Assembly: GCA_028565635.1 (NCBI GenBank)
Contig: JAOXYB010018883.1
Span: forward strand, 1 to 18,080
DNA: 18,080 nt
From: Phoronis ovalis
Lineage: Eukaryota > Phoronida > Phoronidae
Direction of reading: 5' to 3'
The notes beneath the pieces were generated by a model. It saw nothing but the letters and a program-made list of their open reading frames with translations. It was not told the DNA's origin and ran no database searches. Numbering within the stretch: position 1 is the first letter of the stretch; the number at the start of each line of letters is the position of its first letter. Both the position numbers and the translations under genes were made by a program. Shown piece by piece: positions 9,801-16,000 of this stretch.

Positions 9801-10741
9801 AAAGCCTATGTCAATTGGACTGGTCGGAGATATCAAATTCATTAGTTATAAATATTGAAGTTATCTTTCCGTGTAAATTGTCAAAGACAGTGTGTTGTAA
9901 TTTTGCAGGATTTTTTATTATGGAATAAACTTGGTGCTACTCTAGCTAATGGTAACAGAAGTGAAGATGCTGTAGATGCCTACCATCACTCATTAGAACT
10001 AAACCCAGGCTTCATACGTTCAAGATATAACCTGGGTATTGCTTGTATGAATCTAGGAGCATATAGGTAAGAGTAGATAACCTTGCTTCCAACATGTAAC
10101 TGCATGCTTGTGTCAGTTGTATGAATCTAGGTGCTCATACTTATAGATAAAGTTTTGTTTCCACTCCATATCTTTCAGGTATATTGCTGTTATTCTGAGT
10201 TGGTAATGCATGAATAGCTGCTTTTATAAAGGTGAAAGAAATGGTGTAATTAGTTTTTGTGTCAATGGCATTTCATTATTAATCTTTATATTTCTTACCT
10301 GCCATAATATTTTATTTGAGTTTTTGGAGAATTGATCATATATATAGTCACACATCAGATTTCACTTTCATATACCTCCCAAAGAAGAAAATTTGTTTGA
10401 TGTACAGAGAAAAGAATCAAAAATTAGTTTGAGTAGGATACATAAACTGATAAAGAAGATGTATGCAGGATAAAAAATATGTAAAATTTAAAGTGCTTAT
10501 GCCAGGCAATAAAATATAATCATATTTTATTCCTCACAGGGAATCAGTTGAACATTTCTTGACAGCTTTAAATATGCAAGAAAAAGGAAGAGGTCCAAAA
10601 GGTGAAAAAGCAGCCATGTCTGACAATATATGGACTACCATGAGAATGGCACTAGCTATGATGGGAAAGCCAGACTTACATAGTTTGTGCGACGAGAGAA
10701 ACTTAACACTTTTGAATCAGGAATTCAACATGCAGGGATGA
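606..10741 (+). CDS. PEX5: PEX5, peroxisomal PTS1 import receptor (5'-partial, ten coding exons)
   Basis: Joining 606-807, 1403-1544, 1812-1937, 2277-2459, 4268-4411, 5098-5168, 5472-5657, 6180-6345, 9909-10066 and 10540-10741 gives one open frame of 525 residues plus TGA. Every junction is GT-AG and phase-matched. Family knowledge: PEX5 binds C-terminal SKL-type signals of peroxisomal matrix proteins in the cytosol and docks on PEX14/PEX13. Seen: seven WxxxF/Y motifs (WVDEY, WSKEF, WAQDY, WSEEY, WISDF, WAEEF, WLDEY) in the N-terminal half, then a TPR array with stretches almost identical to the vertebrate protein ([21 protein letters not shown]-like, [22 protein letters not shown]). The length from the first in-window residue to the stop matches the same part of human PEX5 closely. 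The conserved-cysteine N terminus, used for receptor ubiquitination and recycling, is upstream of the window. A paralogue such as PEX5L/TRIP8b is less likely because the WxxxF/Y region is fully kept. Confidence 0.97.
808..1402 (+). other. PEX5 intron A-B
   Basis: Non-coding apart from the palindromic element at 1162-1345. The frame that starts at 1287 is open only because it runs through the element into exon B. Confidence 0.7.
1162..1345. mobile_element. Palindromic MITE-like element, copy 1
   Basis: AATAGACTATTT then ACTTGGTGGAGCCAC on the left recur as reverse complements on the right (GTGGCTCCACCAAGT, AAATAGTCTATT at 1334-1345). The inner parts also pair loosely, so nearly the whole element is one imperfect hairpin. 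No clear target duplication seen. It lies in the PEX5 intron just before exon B. Confidence 0.7.
1403..1544 (+). CDS. PEX5: PEX5 exon B: fourth WxxxF/Y motif and VDDPK segment
   Basis: The acceptor AG is at 1401-1402. The first base G completes the TG from exon A as Trp, creating WSEEY across the junction. The exon encodes [11 protein letters not shown], then [15 protein letters not shown], matching the vertebrate VAKVDDPKLANSE segment. The donor GTAAAG follows Glu at 1545 (phase 0). Confidence 0.95.
1812..1937 (+). CDS. PEX5: PEX5 exon C: FxKFxxxIGxG segment and WISDF motif
   Basis: The acceptor is TTCTCTCACAG ending at 1811. The exon encodes [13 protein letters not shown] (vertebrate FLKFVRQIGEGQV) and ends [13 protein letters not shown], with the fifth WxxxF/Y motif. 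The donor CAG|GTACTC at 1938 is copied 26 bases downstream by a tandem duplication. Phase 0 at both ends. Confidence 0.94.
1931..1986 (+). repeat. 26-base tandem duplication carrying a splice donor
   Basis: The unit starting AATTCAGGTACTC at 1931-1956 repeats without mismatch at 1957-1982, followed by a third AATT. The unit spans the exon C donor, so a second identical CAG|GTACTC lies at 1961-1969. Only the first donor keeps the frame. Confidence 0.97.
2277..2459 (+). CDS. PEX5: PEX5 exon D: PEX7/PTS2 co-receptor type region
   Basis: The acceptor is TTTAAG ending at 2276, the donor GTAGGT at 2460, phase 0 at both ends. It encodes [10 protein letters not shown], then [18 protein letters not shown] and HPWLDEY. 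In vertebrates the matching ESDVDFWDKLQ stretch belongs to the long PEX5 isoform that recruits PEX7, so this gene probably encodes a form able to serve PTS2 import. That is inferred from similarity only. Confidence 0.94.
3165..3197 (+). CDS. PEX5: Candidate PEX5 micro-exon 1 (33 bases)
   Basis: A pyrimidine-rich tract with CTGCAG ends at 3164, and GTTTGT starts at 3198. The 33 bases encode [11 protein letters not shown] and are phase 0 at both ends, so they could sit between ...DSLYR and EYKFEED without breaking the frame. The flanking exons also join directly into a good match to other PEX5 proteins, so inclusion would be optional. No transcript evidence; chance is possible. Confidence 0.4.
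3733..3762 (+). CDS. PEX5: Candidate PEX5 micro-exon 2 (30 bases)
   Basis: The acceptor-like TTGTTAG ends at 3732 and a strong donor, TAT|GTAAGT, starts at 3763. The 30 bases encode [10 protein letters not shown] and are phase 0 at both ends, compatible with the flanking PEX5 exons. The upstream pyrimidine tract is mixed. It may be alternative to, or used with, the 33-base candidate; it may also be a chance match. Confidence 0.33.
3993..4055. repeat. Short inverted repeat with CCAAT boxes
   Basis: AACCAATCAAA at 3993-4003 is the exact reverse complement of TTTGATTGGTT at 4045-4055, with a 41-base spacer. It lies about 210 bases before the first TPR exon. It could be a small transposon relic or a chance pair of CCAAT-like boxes. 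Confidence 0.5.
4268..4411 (+). CDS. PEX5: PEX5 exon E: start of the TPR domain
   Basis: The acceptor is GTTACAG ending at 4267 and the donor GAG|GTAATA at 4412; phase 0 at both ends. It encodes [20 protein letters not shown], then [20 protein letters not shown], a near-direct match to the vertebrate segment around YQFEEENPLRDHP and the first TPR helix. Confidence 0.96.
4412..5097 (+). other. PEX5 intron E-F
   Basis: It starts with the 31-base minisatellite. The rest is AT-rich with a TA-rich stretch near 4829-4846 and no further signal that I recognise. Confidence 0.7.
4455..4700 (+). repeat. 31-base minisatellite, eight copies
   Basis: Eight tandem units start at 4455, 4486, 4517, 4548, 4579, 4610, 4640 and 4671. 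Each begins with a G-run (typically GGGGAGGGGC) and continues TGTTGTAAAATATTGTAATTA with little change. Unit 6 has lost one G. Most variation is in the G-rich part. It begins 44 bases after the exon E donor, and its plus (transcript) strand is G-rich. Confidence 0.97.
5098..5168 (+). CDS. PEX5: PEX5 exon F: TPR helix [15 protein letters not shown]
   Basis: The acceptor is TTTGCAG ending at 5097 and the donor AAA|GTAAGT at 5169, leaving two bases (AA). The exon encodes [15 protein letters not shown], then PAAIAACR; the vertebrate protein reads the same through AENEQE. Confidence 0.97.
5169..6179 (+). other. PEX5 introns F-G and G-H (around exon 5472-5657)
   Basis: Plain AT-rich introns. The second holds TGACCCCTGTGGTCA at about 5829-5843, a short inverted repeat of nuclear-receptor half-site type with no other support. 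Confidence 0.5.
5472..5657 (+). CDS. PEX5: PEX5 exon G: TPR repeats with CLELEPGN
   Basis: The acceptor TTTTAG ends at 5471; its first G completes Lys. The exon encodes [20 protein letters not shown], then [20 protein letters not shown], and a short loop ending [15 protein letters not shown]. The donor GTGAGT is at 5658 (phase 2). The loop between TPR groups differs most from the vertebrate protein, which has a Gly-rich stretch there. Confidence 0.96.
6180..6345 (+). CDS. PEX5: PEX5 exon H: TPR repeat with [19 protein letters not shown]
   Basis: The acceptor TTCTTTTAG ends at 6179 and the donor CAG|GTATGC starts at 6346. The first G completes Thr. The exon encodes [20 protein letters not shown], then a stretch from [10 protein letters not shown] to the Asn of DCFNAAL that is unchanged from the vertebrate protein except at that final residue. 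Confidence 0.97.
6346..7598 (+). other. PEX5 intron, part before the nested GPCR
   Basis: AT-rich non-coding sequence. A palindromic element copy lies at 6373-6536. The longest open frame (6842-7195, 117 codons) matches no family I recognise, has no clear splice sites and has composition like its surroundings, so I do not call it a gene. Confidence 0.6.
6373..6536. mobile_element. Palindromic MITE-like element, copy 2 (diverged)
   Basis: The left end AATAGACTATTTGCA plus CACTTGGTGG matches the left end of the copy at 1162. The right half carries TCATAGCATCGTGGGAATGT, similar to the right inner part of copy 1. The right terminus (TTATAGTCTTTT) is weaker. It begins 27 bases after PEX5 exon H. 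Confidence 0.55.
7599..8663 (-). CDS. Divergent rhodopsin-like (class A) GPCR, intronless, nested in a PEX5 intron
   Basis: A 354-codon frame with seven hydrophobic segments near residues 54-78, 89-113, 139-164, 186-209, 224-248, 267-291 and 299-323. Class A marks kept: TM1 Asn73, Asp165 then VWKPLKHK after TM3, Trp193 in TM4, Pro283 in TM6, and Pro318 followed by a basic helix 8 ([12 protein letters not shown]). Marks changed: Asn100 replaces the TM2 Asp, DRY reads DML, the TM6 CWxP reads SNGP, NPxxY reads EPVIF, and no Cys sits at the usual TM3 disulfide position. Residues 1-38 look unlike a receptor N terminus; the in-frame Met39 (codon 8547-8549) with N-glycosylation sites NST and NDS just after it is the likelier start, giving 316 residues. 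Ligand and G protein are unknown. The intact frame argues for a working gene. Confidence 0.85.
   Translation of the reverse strand: MYSLARYSKVAYKTHQPAYQGTICLKVYKAEYSGDTDTMLNSTTREAENDSYLQITLYCGILASISAVGCLLNIIALIGLISIQRKKPRTFLFLSLASSNFINATVTLITNSVIGHTTDTEEHFDCDIQDIVHDIIESRAFVIVTITHVGMLEIEFLTLTAMMTDMLVAVWKPLKHKSIVTKRRICSCLAVIWLSVIGLAILLPTLAVTVKPNLDEIMFNIAKLTASVVGLGVFLILCTMYVFIFYHIRKKSLHTIEKQIRNLRKSMVTAVLTLLLFAMSNGPICIKTIVQATTLWSDLIYWTFVSKCMLTADTIFEPVIFVLRDPLVKESLKILARKCGICRDRNIVSNPHLN
8664..9908 (+). other. PEX5 intron, part after the nested GPCR
   Basis: The first few hundred bases are the 5' flank of the minus-strand GPCR and may hold its promoter; a TATAAT-like string occurs near 8773-8780 on the minus strand, which is weak evidence in such AT-rich DNA. 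The open frames at 8815-9054 and 9326-9598 have no recognisable similarity and I treat them as chance. No transposon ends or RNA gene seen. Confidence 0.55.
9909..10066 (+). CDS. PEX5: PEX5 exon I: TPR repeats with [13 protein letters not shown] and IRSRYNLG
   Basis: The acceptor TTTTGCAG ends at 9908 and the donor AG|GTAAGA starts at 10067 (phase 2). It encodes [20 protein letters not shown], then [20 protein letters not shown] and LGAY. These are the most conserved TPR helices of the family, with the Asn residues that line the PTS1 pocket. Confidence 0.97.
10043..10160 (+). repeat. Diverged duplication of the exon I 3' end and its donor region
   Basis: TTGTATGAATCTAGG at 10043-10057, in the end of exon I, recurs exactly at 10117-10131, 74 bases later. 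Similarity continues: GATAACCTTGCTTCCA in the first copy against GATAAAGTTTTGTTTCCA in the second. The second copy lacks a usable GT donor (CTTATAG replaces ATAGGTAAG), so it is a dead exon fragment. Confidence 0.75.
10067..10539 (+). other. PEX5 intron I-J
   Basis: It begins with the donor and a duplicated, dead copy of the exon I end; the remainder is AT-rich with nothing recognised. Confidence 0.65.
10540..10741 (+). CDS. PEX5: PEX5 exon J: last coding exon
   Basis: The acceptor CCTCACAG ends at 10539; the first G completes Arg. It encodes [20 protein letters not shown], then [20 protein letters not shown], ending QEFNMQG and TGA at 10739-10741. This matches the vertebrate [20 protein letters not shown] segment and the C-terminal helices, which end at a similar distance. 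Confidence 0.96.
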
Positions 10742-11060
10742 CTTATAAATAATGATTCAGCAGAGTTGGTGGGGAGTTTAAAATTGATATGGAAGAATTG
10801 AGGAAGTACCGTTCAAGTACTGGACCGTGTTCTGTGTCGAGAAAAAAAATACATGTATTTACACTCTTTAAATTGAACATTATTTTGAACTTTATTCAAT
10901 TTAAGTTCAGTCAGTGTTATTTAATGAAAAAGCAAATTGTTTACCAATGTCATGATTCATATGAAGTTAGCTGCTTTCCAGTATATAGTATCATCTTTGT
11001 TTTAACAGCTGCTTTTCAATTTTTGTGGCTTTCTGAATAAATAAATGCTCGGGGAGAGGG
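10742..11060 (+). other. Likely PEX5 3' UTR
   Basis: AT-rich non-coding sequence running from the TGA to the overlapping polyadenylation hexamers at 11036. The open frame at 10789-11040 is in this stretch and is not a recognisable protein. The real cleavage point cannot be fixed without transcripts. Confidence 0.6.
11036..11045 (+). promoter_or_regulatory. Polyadenylation signal for PEX5
   Basis: AATAAATAAA gives two overlapping AATAAA hexamers about 295 bases after the PEX5 stop, followed within about 60 bases by a GT-rich stretch (GGTGTTTATG). Confidence 0.55.
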
Positions 11061-12757
11061 GATGAATTTCTCCAGTCTTGTCAGATCTAAGTCTAGAGGT
11101 GTTTATGATTAAAGTTAGACTTATAACAGATACACTGTGATATAGCTGAGAAACCAAGATCGGTTGTTATCAGGGATTCTGGGTACTGTCATCTTTATTG
11201 TAAAATGATTTAATGTAAAAAAATATGGAAGCTTACAGAGTTGTGGAAGGAAGATGGTAGATTCAGCTAGGTTTTCTGTGCTGCAAAAAATAAAAATAGT
11301 TGCACCATTCCGATCATGAAAGCAAAATTATTAAGTAAACGTGTCTCATAGTATGATGGTCTCTGTGATTGATTTTAACCTATGTTTTACATTTATTTAA
11401 ATTAATGTAGCTGTTCATAAAATGTCAACAGTTTCAGATTATTATGCCAGTTGATGCATAATACATAAACAAACTTGTCACGCGTGGATATTGCACATCT
11501 ACATCATATTTTCTAATCTGATTCATTAAAAAAAATGTTCGTTGTAAATTGAAAATGTTTTTGTTTATTCTGTGTTTGTACACTCATATTTACGAAAGTG
11601 GCAGGAAAAAAACATCGCAGCCAACGACTTACGTATCCGGTAACAAGGATAGTGATACAAGATGTGAAATATGCATGATTACAGTATTAGGATAAAACTA
11701 TAATTCTGGAATTAAAATTTATTAAAAAGTGTTTCCAACAACATATAGTAAATATGCAAATAGTATTAAGTAATTTTTAACAAAAAAATAAATCATATTA
11801 CAAGATATTAAGTATCATTTACAAAAACAAATCACTAGCAAAGAAGCAATGGAATAACTGGATTTTAAATGAAATACATATTACGGTAATTATTAATATT
11901 AAGTCGAAAAGGGCCCAAAAATACCTATGATGACAAAAATTAATAGATGGGAAAATCCTACACCACAGACTAAATTCAGGTGCAATATTTTATTACCTCG
12001 ATAGTAAAAAATAATCTTAAACATCTATTTTCAATGAAATAAATATTTCAACATGCATTCTTGACAGATAATAACCGGACACATACAGGGTTCTCCAACC
12101 TGGTAGCATTATCCGAACTTTAAAATATCCTTAATAACAAGTTCTCAAATACACAAAGAATGAACTGGAAACCTGATAACTGATTATGCAACTACTGAAA
12201 TCTCATTAAATTATTATTATTTCACTGGAAGAGTTTTATTGAAGGATATTTTCAAAATCTGCAGACTGAATCAGTTCTGCTTTTAGTTGAAGTGTGATCG
12301 GGTGAAGGTTCTTAGGCCATGTTCATGTATAATAAAATATTATACATACACAAATTAATTAGACACCACTCATATTACTTTTATAGACTTGCCAACCCTT
12401 CCATTGAATCCAACTAAAAGAATAACAGTCTAAAAATCTCCATAACAGACTGTTTGCTAGCTCTTTTAAAATGGAGCCAGTAGGTGCAAATGCGACCATT
12501 TCCAACATGCTGCATTTCATGATGTCAGAACAATGATGCAGCTCCTGTATGTTAGTATGATTCATTCAAAAAACATTGCATGCTGAGAATGTTTCTGTTT
12601 AAGAGCGTTTGCTCTACCAATTGAAGTAATTACAAACAGTCTTATCATTACACCAAAACTTCAGTCAATGAACAATGATTTTTGCAGACAAGTAAAGCTG
12701 CACAATTATAAATACGAAACCACTTATATAACAGTCTGTATAAAAGTAGCTTCATGA
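11061..12757. other. Tail-to-tail intergenic region between PEX5 and the AGTRAP-like gene
   Basis: AT-rich sequence without a supported gene. The minus-strand frame at 12359-12565 has no recognisable similarity. A fragment related to the palindromic elements lies at 12557-12594. Nearby on the minus strand, TTGGTAGAGCA at about 12608-12618 recalls a tRNA D-arm, but no cloverleaf forms. Confidence 0.55.
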
Positions 12758-12763
12758 TTTATT
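12758..12763 (-). promoter_or_regulatory. Polyadenylation signal for the AGTRAP-like gene
   Basis: TTTATT on the plus strand reads AATAAA on the minus strand, about 200 bases after the AGTRAP stop. Another lies at 12235-12240. The hexamer is common by chance in such DNA. Confidence 0.4.
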
Positions 12764-12964
12764 ATTTAAACTTCCACTAATCTACCTATCTATTATTAAA
12801 ATCTTGTAATTTTTTTTTGGGCACAAGTCTTGAAACTTTACCTCCACATGTCTTACTGAAATTTGTCATACCTTCAACAAAATGTCCTTTCAGGAATTTA
12901 ATTAAGTTTGCATTTTATCATTCTCACAAAATTATGGAGATTGAATCAAAAACTTTCTGAAACA

Positions 12965-13092
12965 TTATTGTTCTCCCTTGCCATAAGTCTGATCATGAGG
13001 CGGTGTTTCTATGGTGTGATGAGGAGAGGCCGTCTCGACAGTATTGGAAGGAACTGGTTGATCAATGTTCTCATAAGCCCCAGGCATATGCT
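12965..13092 (-). CDS. AGTRAP: AGTRAP exon 6: C-terminal tail and stop
   Basis: The acceptor on the minus strand is TTTTCTTTTGCAG just before 13092. Two bases (AG) complete Lys129, then HMPGAYENIDQPVPSN and a tail ending YGKGEQ and TAA at 12965-12967. AYENID aligns with AYQTID of the mammalian tail. Confidence 0.88.
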
Positions 13093-16000
13093 CTGCAAAA
13101 GAAAACAACACAAAATTACTCAAATGTACCAACGTCATGTCCACAACTTGCACATCCTTTACAAACAGATAATCTTTAGCTGTATTGTGAATTCACACAA
13201 ATCTTTAAATCCTACATCTGCTCACCAGTGACTCACAGGTCATAGCATGATCACTTCTGCATGTTACACATATATAGTAGAACAGGCGCACAGGTACCCA
13301 CGGTACCTTTGAAAGTATATAAACAACAAACGATGACTTTTTCAGAGTCCTTAAACATGTACTGATCAAATACTTCTCACTGCTATATTTTACCTGCTCT
13401 CAGTTCTAAAGAGTTTTATATTATTCATATAAAGACAATAGTGTTCTCCACAAAAAACTTATACTTGTTCAGGGCACCAATGAACTGTACTACATAAACC
13501 CTGCATTATTTATCAACATTTTATCTATCCATGTTTGGGTTTACATAAATAATATCACTGGCCCTGGAACATGTATACACTATTTTATGGAGAACACTGG
13601 ACAAGTAAACATACTGAAGTTAGGAAGTCCTGGGATCCAGTCACCAGAATCTCCGCCTCTTTCTTGGTAGATTCTGAACAAAACAAACGCAGTCAGCGGC
13701 TTAATAATAAGGTTCACGATACTCATGCTGAACAAGTCATGTTAAGAAATTAGCAACTACGAATACCCCTTACACTCCCATTGGCATTCGCATTTTGCCA
13801 CTGTCATAAAAATTTAACCTCCAACCTAAAATCCTAGGCCCCATCTCAGGCTTTCAGGAGTGCTTTCAGCGAAGGCCTTATGACAAGAGGCTGTCATTCA
13901 AAATGGTGGCATTGCTTTAATTTACGAGTACGAGTACCAGTCAAGGTACAACGAATAAACAAATAAACGGCAGCTCATATTATAAACAGGCAAACACGTC
14001 TTCTGCCTTCTATCATGATTCCTACTTGGTAGACTACTGTCTGACAGTAACATAATTATGTGGAGCAAAAATATTTGCTTTTTAAGTACTACGGTAACCA
14101 TAGTCTAAACTTATCCGTCAGCTAAAGGATACCCAAGGGAGAATCTGTATGTATTCCTCATGACTTGTGTTGCTGATGAATCTAAAAATATGAACAGCAA
14201 TATTCAGCGAGATATATTTCAAAGCTCTGGGTATTCTTTACAAGTACTTACCCAATACTAATGGCTAGTACCTATAATTTAATTTTTTTCTCTGTTAACA
14301 CACATTTCCTGAGAAGTTTCATGTCTCAAAAGCCGAAAGGTAAGTAACATATATTTACCAGCTGACATTATTATCAGATATTTTGATAACTTTGAAGTTG
14401 CTTGTGTTAATAATGCAAGACATGTGTATCCAAATATTTTGTGCTGGCATAACACTTTTTTGCGTAAATGTGCATATAGAACTATAATTATGATAATAAG
14501 TATATACAGCTAATAGTTTCTTTTGGAACTTAAAAGATTTAATAGATGCATATTCTTATATACAGAGTATACAAATTTAAAATAGGTAAATTTATAACAC
14601 CGTCCTCCTTCAGTTGTACAGAGCACATCCTTGCCACAAAGTATGTAAAACTATGCATTAACAAAATACATTAAAGCAGTACTTTTTTTCATGAAAATAT
14701 CTATAGAGGTGGATATGTTAACTGTAGAATACATACCTGGGCGTTCAAAGATATCATTAGCTATTGGTTGGTATATAGCAATCATTATAATATCATTGAT
14801 GATGCTGATAACATGTAGTACCAGAAACTGTAAGATATTTAACAACTTTATGGCATCTAGTGGAATATAGATACTACTACTACATAAATTACCACAGAAA
14901 TGAAATGAAACAGTGGATCACTAATAATATCGTAACTCTGTAGCTGTTACATATGTAACATAAAGAAAAATATTTAGAAGCCGATTGCAATATTTTAGAT
15001 TTCACAGACAATCATTGCATTTTCATTAATCAGTAAAATATGTAATTCTGCATTCAAGTTATAGTCTTGAAATAGGACATGTTTCTTCGATCTGCGAGTT
15101 TCAACTTGTTATTATTTAGTGCGCTCCTCTAAATCGCTCTCACTGAAATAGCCACTTTCATAGTACAATACAGTAGTCAAAGATTGAGCACAAACAACCG
15201 CTACAGCAGGCTGCTTCACTTTAGGCCAAGAAAAAAAATATGTTTCTCATAACACAACTTCAAAAAAATTGACCAGGAACCAGTTGTTTTTTTTCATGAA
15301 CTGGACATTCAGTAGCCAGGCGATTTGTGAGATAACTGACTATATTTGGTATTACATTTACATAAAACGATTACGGAAGCTAGTGGTGTAGATATGCAAT
15401 TATGTTGTTTGTGCTATTATGATGTGTTCTTTTATGGTAGGTGCCATTTTGTGTGCGTGCTGTTTTGTACCATGCTATTTTGTCTTTGAAATGACAGTTA
15501 CATAGTAACAATTAAACGGTTGGGTAAAAAAATGCCAGCTCACCACAGCAATCCCATCTACGCTGTCTGGACTCATAATGCAGAAGGCGCCTACTAGAAT
15601 GGTGATCGTATTCATGTAAGTATAGGCTCCAGGGAGGTATGCAGGCTGTAACGTTGCCCTGGATAAGAAGGAATATAAGCATGTATAAAAAATTCCAATT
15701 ACAAAAACTCTAAACACGCATCATCATGTAGTTCAAACATAGTACAACTATAAGGAAAAATATTTTCTAGATTATATAAGAAATCAGTTAAAGCATGATA
15801 AGATACACGAAATTTACTTTAATCACTAGATATGGGATGATATGATAAATAACTGGAAGGGTCATAATCACGTGCCAGATCAGAGACACTTTTGTCAACC
15901 GTTTTCCCCGTCTTTCCTCAACTGGTAAAAAACTTGAATTAAACGAAAACGTAGCTTACCATACTGTCAATACAAAATGCACAACCACAATAACCTACAA

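Noticed and set aside
12500-12660. tRNA-like D-arm (TTGGTAGAGCA) on the minus strand near 12608-12618
   Set aside because: The anticodon stem, T-loop and acceptor stem do not pair; at most a decayed tRNA-derived SINE fragment.
14321-14345. Plus-strand ATG (MSQKPK) followed by a strong GTAAGT donor
   Set aside because: No continuing exon found on the plus strand and it lies inside AGTRAP intron 4; probably chance.
14733-14740. Donor CAG|GTATGT with exon 4 ending at 14737
   Set aside because: It is the better U2-type site but leaves exon 4 in phase 1, which cannot join exon 5 in frame.
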